From assembly GCA_943359555.1 (NCBI GenBank), contig CALRHW010000030.1:1-6314 (forward strand): a stretch of 6,314 nt of DNA, in the 5' to 3' direction. Position numbers and translations under genes: made by a program. Below are positions 1 to 5,948 of the stretch, in pieces. The DNA is from Parcubacteria group bacterium (GTDB taxonomy: Bacteria; Patescibacteriota; Minisyncoccia; Phycocordibacterales; CALRHW01). Under the pieces are notes generated by a model that saw only the letters and a list, made by a program, of their open reading frames with translations, had not been told where the DNA came from and did not search any database. The stretch's first letter is position 1. Every line of letters begins with the position of its first letter.

Positions 1-253
1 TGTGTACTATGAACTAGCAAATAGTCATCACCATCACATCGTCTGTACGGTATGTGAATCTGTAGAAGAATTTAATCTTTGTGGTATAGAAAAAATGACA
101 AAAGACGTCCTAAAAAAATCTGCCAAATTTAACTCAATCGCACAGCATTCTTTAGAATTTTTTGGTGTGTGCAAAAAATGCACAAAAAATGAAAAAAGAA
201 GTATTAAAAAATTTTCACCATCATCACTAAACCCGCAAAGCCAAAGGAATTAA
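1..253 (+). CDS. Fur-family metal-responsive transcriptional regulator, C-terminal part (5' end outside window)
   Basis: This is the C-terminal, metal-binding and dimerisation part of a Fur-superfamily repressor (Fur/Zur/PerR group). The reading frame is open from the window edge, and the GTG at base 2 is not a credible start because the conserved part of the family begins well upstream. Counting from that GTG, a YEL segment is followed by a four-His run at residues 9-12, a CxxC at Cys15/Cys18, a conserved His at 49 within a typical H-SLEFFG segment, and a second CxxC at Cys57/Cys60. Paired CxxC motifs of this kind form the structural zinc site of Fur proteins. The DNA-binding winged helix lies outside the window, so the metal (Fe, Zn, Mn or peroxide sensing) cannot be assigned. 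About 23 mostly basic and polar residues follow the last Cys, an extension whose final codons overlap the converging Clp gene. Confidence 0.9.
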   Translation, partial: VYYELANSHHHHIVCTVCESVEEFNLCGIEKMTKDVLKKSAKFNSIAQHSLEFFGVCKKCTKNEKRSIKKFSPSSLNPQSQRN

Positions 254-2902
254 ATTTTCACCAATAAGGCTTCCTCTTCGTCCCCTTTTTACATCAAAAG
301 AAAATTCGGTAGCATCTTTCATCGTCACAAACACAGAACCTCCTTTCATAAGACCTTTTGAAATAATAAGTGAAGCGACTGGTGTGAGAATTTTATTTTG
401 GATCATTCTTTTGAGTGGTCGCGCTCCGTATTGTGGATTATAACCTTCTTTTGAAAGATACGATAACACTTCTGGAGAAACGTCCAGCTTGATCTCCTTT
501 GCGAGTAGGCGCTCTTTTATCAAATCCATCTGTATTTTCACGATTTCTTCTATTGATTCGCGTGACAAAATATCAAATACAATGATATCGTCTAAACGAT
601 TGAGAAATTCTGGACGGAAATAATCTTTAAGAGTATCTGTGAGTTTTGTTTTCACATTTTCATAATTTTCCTTTTCGCCGTGTTCTGAAAAACCAATCTT
701 TTGCATTTTATCTATAAACTGTGCGCCGACATTTGAGGTAAGCACGATGACGGTATTTTTAAAATTGACTGTACGACCCTTTGCGTCAGTAAGACGACCA
801 TTGTCTAAAACTTGTAGCAAAATATTAAATACCTCAGGATGTGCCTTTTCTATTTCATCAAAAAGAATCACAGAATATGGGCGATGACGAATAGTCTCGG
901 TAAAACTTCCGCCTTCATCGTGTCCAACATAACCCGGCGGTGAACCGATAAGTTTGGAAACAGAATGTTTTTCCATAAATTCAGACATGTCTATACGCAC
1001 GAGCGCCTTATCATCATCAAACATAAACTCTGCGAGTGCTTTTGTGAGTTCTGTTTTTCCCACACCTGTTGGTCCGAGAAAAATGAAAGAACCAATCGGG
1101 CGATTTGGATCAGCGATGCCAGCACGAGAACGCTTTACTGTGTCTGAGATTTTTTTGACAGCTTCGTCTTGACCGACAATCCTTTTTTTCAAAACCTCTT
1201 CCATACGACTGAGCTTTTCCGCTTCGGCTTCAAGCATTCTTGCCATTGGTATTCCCGTCCACCTCGCCACCACTTCCGCTATATCTCCTTCTTTTATTTC
1301 CTCACGGATAATACTTCGTGAACTCTGAAGCTTTTTGAGACGTTTTGTTTTAAGGTCTAGATCTTTTTCATAAGAAGGAATTTTTCCGTATCTTATTTCT
1401 GCAGCTTTAGCTAAATCAATACGCGCTTCCGCCGCTTCCGCCTCTAGACGCAAACTTTCCAAATTTTTTTTAAGCGCCTTTATTCCTGCAACCGTTTCTT
1501 TTTCATTTTTCCATTTAAGCTCTATTTCTGAAGTTTTTTCTTTTAAATCTGCGACGTCTTTTTCAATTTCTTTCAAACGCGTTTTTGCTTTCGGCGTTTT
1601 TTCTTTTGCAATGGCCTGCTTTTCTATTTCAAGTTTCATTATTTTTGCGTGAGCTATTTCTAGCACTGGGGGCATATTTTCAAGAGCAATTTTAAGCACA
1701 CTCGCAGACTCATCTATAAGATCCACAGCTTTGTCTGGCAAAAAACGGTCGGTAATATATCTACTACTCAAGTTTACAGCAGCGACTATTGCATCGTCCG
1801 TAATACGCACACCATGATAAAGCTCGTACTTTTCTTTCAGTCCGCGCAAAATAGAAATCGCGTCATCAATACTTGGCTCATTTATAAATACTGGCTGAAA
1901 ACGGCGAGTCAAAGCGGGATCTTTTTCAATATGTTTTTGATATTCTTTTAGTGTGGTTGCGCCGATAGCACGAAGTTCTCCTCGAGCAAGTGGTGGTTTG
2001 AGCATATTGGAAGCATCTATAGAGCCTTCGGCGGCACCAGCACCTACTATAGTATGTATCTCATCTATAAATAGCACGATCTTACCGTCGGCGCGTTCTA
2101 TTTCTTTTAAAATATTTTTTAGTCGCTCTTCAAATTCTCCGCGATATTTTGTACCAGCAATCAAAAGTCCGAGATCAAGCGACACGAGTTCTTTTTCTTT
2201 TAGAGATTCTGGCACGTTGCCTGTCGCAATACGAATAGCAAGACCTTCAGCGATAGCTGTTTTTCCTACACCAGACTCACCTATTAAAATAGGATTATTT
2301 TTTTTTCGTCGCGATAAAATCTGAATGATACGAGAAATCTCATTGTCACGACCAATGACTGGGTCTAGTTTATTTTCCGCAGCAAGCTTGGTCAGACTAC
2401 GAGTATATTTTGCAAGTGATTTAAATTTTTTCGGCTGATGAACATCAGTAACTTTTGAAGTTTTTAATTCTTCAAGAATTTTTAGCACACTATTTTTATC
2501 AATTTTGAACCGTGCAAGGATTTCACGAGCAACTCCTGGAACTTCTGTAATAGCTACAAAAAGATGCTCTGTAGAAACAAACTCATCATTCATACTCGCA
2601 GCAACCTTCGCACCATTTTCTATCGTATGTGCAAGCTCTGGCGTAAGATATATTTGATACGAAGGCGAAAGTGTAGATGCCGTTTCAGGTGACTCTATTG
2701 CTTCTAAAATAGAATCGGTAAGTAGAATTGTATCTATTTCAAGTTTGTCTAAAATAGATGAGACCGCACTCTCCTCTTGCAAAATAAGTGCTGCAAGTAA
2801 ATGAAGTGGGTTTACATGATTTTGTCCGCGCTCAATAGCAAGCTCGTGTGCTTTGCGGATTGACTCTTTTGCTTTTGTTGTAAAGTGATTGAATGGGGGC
2901 AT
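227..2902 (-). CDS. clpB: ClpB-type AAA+ disaggregase with a ClpC-like ClpP-docking loop
   Basis: An 891-residue Hsp100 ATPase that threads aggregated or misfolded proteins through a hexameric pore in the cytoplasm. Visible in order: a double Clp N-domain (about 5-148); AAA-1 with Walker A GESGVGKT (208-215), pore-loop Tyr253 in KYRGE, Walker B (275-281) and Arg fingers 333-334; a long coiled-coil M domain (about 405-525); the DIAEVVARWTGIP linker (540-552); AAA-2 with Walker A GPTGVGKT (610-617), pore Tyr658 in GYVG, Walker B VILFDE (678-683) and sensor-2 GARPL (826-830). The full-length M domain and linker say ClpB; ClpC has roughly half that M domain. Unusually, residues 734-744 contain KIGFSEHGEK, matching the ClpC/ClpA loop that docks ClpP. 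About 18 residues extend past the usual C-terminus. The ATG lies 6 bases after the stop of the upstream membrane protein gene, without a Shine-Dalgarno sequence, suggesting translational coupling. The gene symbol is by overall architecture; a clpC label is the alternative. Confidence 0.95.
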   Translation of the reverse strand: MPPFNHFTTKAKESIRKAHELAIERGQNHVNPLHLLAALILQEESAVSSILDKLEIDTILLTDSILEAIESPETASTLSPSYQIYLTPELAHTIENGAKVAASMNDEFVSTEHLFVAITEVPGVAREILARFKIDKNSVLKILEELKTSKVTDVHQPKKFKSLAKYTRSLTKLAAENKLDPVIGRDNEISRIIQILSRRKKNNPILIGESGVGKTAIAEGLAIRIATGNVPESLKEKELVSLDLGLLIAGTKYRGEFEERLKNILKEIERADGKIVLFIDEIHTIVGAGAAEGSIDASNMLKPPLARGELRAIGATTLKEYQKHIEKDPALTRRFQPVFINEPSIDDAISILRGLKEKYELYHGVRITDDAIVAAVNLSSRYITDRFLPDKAVDLIDESASVLKIALENMPPVLEIAHAKIMKLEIEKQAIAKEKTPKAKTRLKEIEKDVADLKEKTSEIELKWKNEKETVAGIKALKKNLESLRLEAEAAEARIDLAKAAEIRYGKIPSYEKDLDLKTKRLKKLQSSRSIIREEIKEGDIAEVVARWTGIPMARMLEAEAEKLSRMEEVLKKRIVGQDEAVKKISDTVKRSRAGIADPNRPIGSFIFLGPTGVGKTELTKALAEFMFDDDKALVRIDMSEFMEKHSVSKLIGSPPGYVGHDEGGSFTETIRHRPYSVILFDEIEKAHPEVFNILLQVLDNGRLTDAKGRTVNFKNTVIVLTSNVGAQFIDKMQKIGFSEHGEKENYENVKTKLTDTLKDYFRPEFLNRLDDIIVFDILSRESIEEIVKIQMDLIKERLLAKEIKLDVSPEVLSYLSKEGYNPQYGARPLKRMIQNKILTPVASLIISKGLMKGGSVFVTMKDATEFSFDVKRGRRGSLIGENLIPLALRV

Positions 2903-2908
2903 AATTTT

Positions 2909-3709
2909 TTATTTTTTAGCAAAACTAGATATTTCCGTTTTTATAAGATTTATAGGAGTAAAGTTTCCGCTCTGAAGATCAGAAATGTTTGCAGTGTTCA
3001 AGCCTACCACTTCACCAGAAAGATTCAAGATTGGACCACCTGAGGCGCTGTCTTTTATTACTACGTCTGTTTTTATTAAAGATAGAGAAACTTTATCGGC
3101 AGTTTTTTCAAGTGAAGATATTCGTCCAGTAGCGACAGAGGGACTTTCTACTCCGGACATTGCAATGATAGATTGACCAAGCTGAAGTTTGTCTGAATCG
3201 CCAAATACTGCAGAAACAAAAACAGTCGTGTTTTGTTTTGTTATTAACATATTAAAAAATACGACGTTTGAGTTGTCTTTTAATGGGACAGCAGAAAGAG
3301 GGAAAGTAGAGCCGTCAGAAAGTGTTGCTTTATATGAAATACTTGAATCAAAAAGTTTTTTGTCTGCGACGATAAGACCGTCCTTGGACACAATAAGACC
3401 AAGACCATAAAAAGTTTCTGCTGAGCCAGCTTTTATATGCACGATACTTTGTGAAATTTTACCAATCGCACCAATGATCAAGTCTTCTTCTTTTACAACG
3501 ACAGTGATTTCTTTTGTAGGAGTTTTGTCGCTTATAGTAGTTGGGACTACTTTTTCTATCGTACGTTCTACTACTCTATTAATAGTCTGAGTCACTGCTT
3601 GAGGAACTTCGGAAAGTAAAGAAAAAGAAATAATACCCGTACCAATAGAAGTAACGAAGCTAACTAAAAGACAAAGAAGCACTATTTGGGTTTTGTTTAG
3701 ATCTTCCAT
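2909..3709 (-). CDS. Membrane-anchored trypsin/HtrA-like protein with an incomplete catalytic triad
   Basis: A 266-residue protein from the ATG at 3709. One transmembrane helix (about 8-30) follows a short cytoplasmic N-terminus, then a linker rich in Thr, Val and charged residues (about 35-75), then an HtrA/DegP-type chymotrypsin fold (about 80-260) that would face outward. The fold is recognised by YGLGLIVSKDGLIVAD, then KATLSDGSTFPL, and SGGPILNLSGEVVGLN near the end. The Ser nucleophile is present (Ser223 in SASGGP, codon 3041-3043). The His normally in a TNNHVV-like motif is Lys118, the triad Asp is Asn148, and the residue before Ala-Ser, normally the oxyanion Gly, is Ser. It is therefore probably proteolytically inactive. 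No PDZ domain follows. Longer starts exist in frame (ATG at 3718, TTG at 3769); the ATG at 3709 fits the MEDLNKTQ start typical of related Parcubacterial proteins (recalled from memory) and the candidate promoter. It is probably co-transcribed with the Clp gene. Its role is unknown; substrate binding or envelope sensing is possible. Confidence 0.85.
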   Translation of the reverse strand: MEDLNKTQIVLLCLLVSFVTSIGTGIISFSLLSEVPQAVTQTINRVVERTIEKVVPTTISDKTPTKEITVVVKEEDLIIGAIGKISQSIVHIKAGSAETFYGLGLIVSKDGLIVADKKLFDSSISYKATLSDGSTFPLSAVPLKDNSNVVFFNMLITKQNTTVFVSAVFGDSDKLQLGQSIIAMSGVESPSVATGRISSLEKTADKVSLSLIKTDVVIKDSASGGPILNLSGEVVGLNTANISDLQSGNFTPINLIKTEISSFAKK

Positions 3710-3718
3710 AATACCCAT

Positions 3719-3747
3719 ATAATAAAAGAAAGACGTACCTTTTGCAA
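3719..3747 (-). promoter_or_regulatory. Candidate sigma-70-type promoter for the pseudo-protease/Clp operon
   Basis: Read on the minus strand, TTGCAA (3747-3742, 4 of 6 to consensus) is followed after exactly 17 bases by TATTAT (3724-3719, 5 of 6). A start site 7 bases past the -10 falls near 3712, only about 3 bases before the ATG at 3709. This supports that ATG and would leave the upstream in-frame ATG (3718) and TTG (3769) untranscribed. It is a consensus match in AT-rich DNA, so chance is a real alternative. Confidence 0.4.
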
Positions 3748-3770
3748 ACACTTTGTTTTTTAGATACAAT
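3742..3770 (+). promoter_or_regulatory. Candidate sigma-70-type promoter for the DUF4446 gene, sharing its -35 with the divergent promoter
   Basis: On the plus strand the same palindromic TTGCAA (3742-3747) is followed after 17 bases by TACAAT (3765-3770, 5 of 6). The predicted start near 3777 gives a leader of about 19 bases without a Shine-Dalgarno sequence. Sharing one -35 hexamer would make the two promoters mutually exclusive for polymerase binding at any instant. Confidence 0.4.
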
Positions 3771-3795
3771 AACCACTACATAACAACTTTTTATC

Positions 3796-4269
3796 ATGAT
3801 ACAAGTGCCTGAAAATATTTTAATATATATCATCTTGGTAGTAATAATAATTTTTGCTTTACTCCTTATCCGTCTTGAAATAAAAATCAAAAACTTGCTC
3901 GGTGGAACTAGTGCAAAAAATATTGAACAGAGTTTGAGTGTGTTGCGCGAAGAAATAAAAACAATGCAAATATTTTCTGAAAAAGCTAGTGTCCACTTTC
4001 ATAATATTGAAAAACGACTACGAAAAAGTATCCAAGGTGTAGAGACTGTTCGTTTCAATCCATTTAAAGGAACTGGCGCTGGGGGTAACCAAAGTTTTTC
4101 TACCACTTTTTTAAATGAACAAGGAAATGGTGTCGTGATTTCTAGTCTACATTCTCGCGACCGTATTAGTATTTTTTCAAAACCTGTAAAAAACTTTGGC
4201 TCAGAGTTTGAAATGTCTGGCGAGGAAAAAGATGTCGTGAGGCGAGCGAAAGTAGAGATGAAGAGCTAG
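3796..4269 (+). CDS. DUF4446 family membrane-anchored protein of unknown function
   Basis: A 157-residue protein with one N-terminal transmembrane helix (about 8-26, almost all Ile/Leu/Val), a heptad-like charged helix probably forming a coiled coil (about 40-80), and a compact C-terminal domain. That domain carries the features by which I recognise DUF4446: VRFNPF at 85-90, NQSFS at 98-102, GNGVVISSLHSRD at 110-122 and a closing SGEEKDVVRRA helix (141-151). The function of this family is not known. Small size, single membrane span and coiled coil suggest a scaffold or partner protein at the membrane rather than an enzyme, which is inference only. It is transcribed divergently from the pseudo-protease gene across 86 bases. 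No Shine-Dalgarno sequence precedes the ATG; the bases just upstream are T-rich. It ends 113 bases before infB, with a strong hairpin in between. Confidence 0.85.
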   Translation: MIQVPENILIYIILVVIIIFALLLIRLEIKIKNLLGGTSAKNIEQSLSVLREEIKTMQIFSEKASVHFHNIEKRLRKSIQGVETVRFNPFKGTGAGGNQSFSTTFLNEQGNGVVISSLHSRDRISIFSKPVKNFGSEFEMSGEEKDVVRRAKVEMKS

Positions 4270-4296
4270 TCACAATAAAACTCTTTCATCATAACT

Positions 4297-4363
4297 TTAA
4301 GACAGAAGTGGCAGAAATGTGTTGAAAGCACGCGTAAAAACATTTCTGCCACTTCTGTTTTAA
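4297..4363 (+). terminator. Long hairpin between DUF4446 gene and infB, probable terminator
   Basis: Bases 4302-4320 are the exact reverse complement of 4340-4358 (19 bp). The stem extends outward through one G-T wobble (4301/4359) and four more pairs, giving 24 bp (4297-4320 with 4340-4363) around a 19-base loop. A short T run (4358-4361) sits at the outer end of the right arm and an A-containing stretch mirrors it on the left, so it could end transcription from the DUF4446 gene. The stem is longer and the loop larger than in a typical intrinsic terminator, so another role is possible. Confidence 0.5.
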
Positions 4364-4374
4364 TGTGTTATACT
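4346..4374 (+). promoter_or_regulatory. Extended -10 promoter of infB-rbfA, overlapping the hairpin arm
   Basis: TGTTATACT (4366-4374) is an extended -10 element: TG, one base, then TATACT (5 of 6 to consensus). A -35-like CTGCCA (4346-4351, 4 of 6) lies 17 bases upstream, inside the right arm of the long inverted repeat. The predicted start near 4381 leaves about 2 bases before the infB ATG at 4383, an essentially leaderless mRNA, and argues against the in-frame GTG at 4365. Confidence 0.55.
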
Positions 4375-4382
4375 CAAAAATT

Positions 4383-5948
4383 ATGCTAAAGACACTCACA
4401 AAAAAGAATACGGAAAATGGCTCAACCACCTCAAAAAGAGCGCCTGTTATCGCTGTAATGGGTCATATTGACCATGGAAAATCGACTCTTCTAGACTACA
4501 TCAGAAAGACAAATGTCACCGAAAAAGAGGCTGGCGGTATCACCCAACACGTGTCTGCTTATGAAGTAGTCCACAAAGCTCCTGACGGAAAAGAACATAA
4601 AATTACTTTTTTGGATACTCCGGGTCACGAAGCGTTTCAGGCTTTACGTATGCGTGGCGTGAAAATCGCTGATATCGCTATACTCGTAGTATCAGCTGGA
4701 GACGGAGTAAAACCTCAAACCCTAGACGCGCTCAAATGTATTCTTGAAGCAAAAATTCCATACATCGTTGCAATAAATAAAATAGATTTACCTGACGCAA
4801 ATATTGAATTTACAAAACAGTCACTCGCTGAAAACGAAATTTTTATAGAAGGATACGGAGGTGACATTCCTGCAATTGCGATTTCAGCAAAAACAGGAGC
4901 TGGTGTCGGCGAGCTTCTTGATATGATGCTCCTTGTATCCGAACTTGCAGAACTCAAAGCCGAGCACGACGGACTATGCGAAGGTATTGTCCTTGAAAGT
5001 CACCTAGATCCAAAAAAAGGTGTCGCTTCAACACTAATCATTCTAAATGGAACTATTCGTACGGGGATGTTTGTAGTTGCAGGTGAAAGTTTTACGTCTG
5101 TACGAATCATGGAAGATTTTACAGGAAAAAATATCAGCGAAGCAACATTTTCAAGTCCAATATGTATTATTGGATGGAATTCGTTGCCCGCTGTTGGTGC
5201 ATTATTTAAAACTTTTGAAACTCGCAAAGAAGCCGAGGCTTATGTGCTTATTGAAAAAACAAAAAACCTAGAGAAAAATTTACAGAAAAACTCAAAAAAT
5301 GGAATAACTAAAAATAAAACTCCGGGTGAAAGTGGGCCAGTACTCATTCCTCTCATTTTAAAAGCCGACAAGGGTGGAAGTCTTGAGGCACTTATGCATA
5401 AAATAGAACTACTAAAAAATGATCAGGTTGAGTTTACAGTTATTCAAAACGGAATCGGTGCAATATCTGAAAGTGATGTAAAGCTCGCACTTGGAAACAG
5501 CAACTCTATTCTTGTGGGTTTTCATAGTAAAGCCGATGCACGTGCGGTAAATCTTGCAGAGCGAGCTGGCTTAAAAATAGAACTTTTTGACATTATTTAT
5601 AAACTTCTAGAATACTTGGAGGGACTTTTAGAGGAGCGGAAACCCCATGTTTCCGTAGAAGAATCTACAGGGAAAGCTCGTGTGGCAAAAATATTTAGTA
5701 TTACAAAAGATAAACAAGTTATTGGAGGAAAAGTAGAAACTGGGGCGATGAGTGTCGGCGCACAAGTAAAAATCTTACGCCGTGATGTAGAAGTGGGCGT
5801 TGGAAAAATAAAAGAATTACAAAAACAAAAAGAAAAAGTGAGCGAGGTGCTTGAAGGTTCCGAATTCGGCGCACTTATTGAATCAAGAATAGAGCTCGCT
5901 TCAGGTGACCGTATTGAATCTGTGCGTATTGTAGAGAAACAAATATGA
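4383..5948 (+). CDS. infB: Translation initiation factor IF-2, short form
   Basis: The GTPase that brings initiator fMet-tRNA to the ribosome and promotes subunit joining. From the ATG at 4383 the protein has 521 residues. It shows the G-domain motifs G1 GHIDHGKST (27-35), G2 with EAGGIT (49-54), G3 DTPGH (78-82), G4 NKID (132-135) and G5 SAKTG (168-172), then beta-barrel domain II (about 199-284), a Lys/Asn-rich linker (about 285-318), domain III (about 320-420) and the C-terminal fMet-binding barrel (about 430-521). Only about 20 residues precede the G domain, so the long N-terminal region of E. coli IF2 is absent. In the final barrel the usual ECG motif reads EFG (about 494-496), the Cys being replaced by Phe. 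A GTG at 4365 is in frame but sits on the predicted -10 element, so the ATG at 4383 is preferred. The last 4 bases overlap rbfA. Confidence 0.96.
   Translation: MLKTLTKKNTENGSTTSKRAPVIAVMGHIDHGKSTLLDYIRKTNVTEKEAGGITQHVSAYEVVHKAPDGKEHKITFLDTPGHEAFQALRMRGVKIADIAILVVSAGDGVKPQTLDALKCILEAKIPYIVAINKIDLPDANIEFTKQSLAENEIFIEGYGGDIPAIAISAKTGAGVGELLDMMLLVSELAELKAEHDGLCEGIVLESHLDPKKGVASTLIILNGTIRTGMFVVAGESFTSVRIMEDFTGKNISEATFSSPICIIGWNSLPAVGALFKTFETRKEAEAYVLIEKTKNLEKNLQKNSKNGITKNKTPGESGPVLIPLILKADKGGSLEALMHKIELLKNDQVEFTVIQNGIGAISESDVKLALGNSNSILVGFHSKADARAVNLAERAGLKIELFDIIYKLLEYLEGLLEERKPHVSVEESTGKARVAKIFSITKDKQVIGGKVETGAMSVGAQVKILRRDVEVGVGKIKELQKQKEKVSEVLEGSEFGALIESRIELASGDRIESVRIVEKQI

Noticed and set aside
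168..184. Perfect 6-bp inverted repeat TGTGCA-AAAAA-TGCACA, considered as a terminator for either convergent gene
   Set aside because: It lies inside the coding sequence for the second CxxC zinc motif, is symmetric because TGC codons flank Lys codons, and has no T run in the correct position on either strand.
954..1172. Plus-strand open frames inside the Clp gene (954-1172, 965-1147, 1953-2324)
   Set aside because: They lie antisense to strongly conserved AAA+ motifs, have Ser/Arg/Pro-rich low-complexity translations typical of antisense frames, and resemble no family.
3710..3769. Longer pseudo-protease start at TTG 3769 or ATG 3718
   Set aside because: The added 20 or 3 residues precede the natural MEDLNKTQ start, and both codons lie upstream of, or immediately after, the predicted -10 and before the predicted transcription start.
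3710..3795. CIRCE (HrcA) operator or other known heat-shock box upstream of the Clp operon
   Set aside because: No TTAGCACTC-N9-GAGTGCTAA-like sequence was found in the intergenic region; regulation of the operon is not evident from the sequence.
3660..3890. Minus-strand 76-residue frame overlapping the divergent promoter region
   Set aside because: It would cover the promoters and the starts of two well-supported genes, and its sequence is compositional rather than domain-like.
4365..4382. GTG at 4365 as the infB start
   Set aside because: It overlaps the extended -10 element and the added six residues have no match to IF2; the ATG at 4383 is better placed.
4270..4382. Riboswitch or ribosomal-protein-type leader ahead of infB
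   Set aside because: If the extended -10 promoter is correct the hairpin is upstream of the infB transcript, and no known riboswitch motif is visible.
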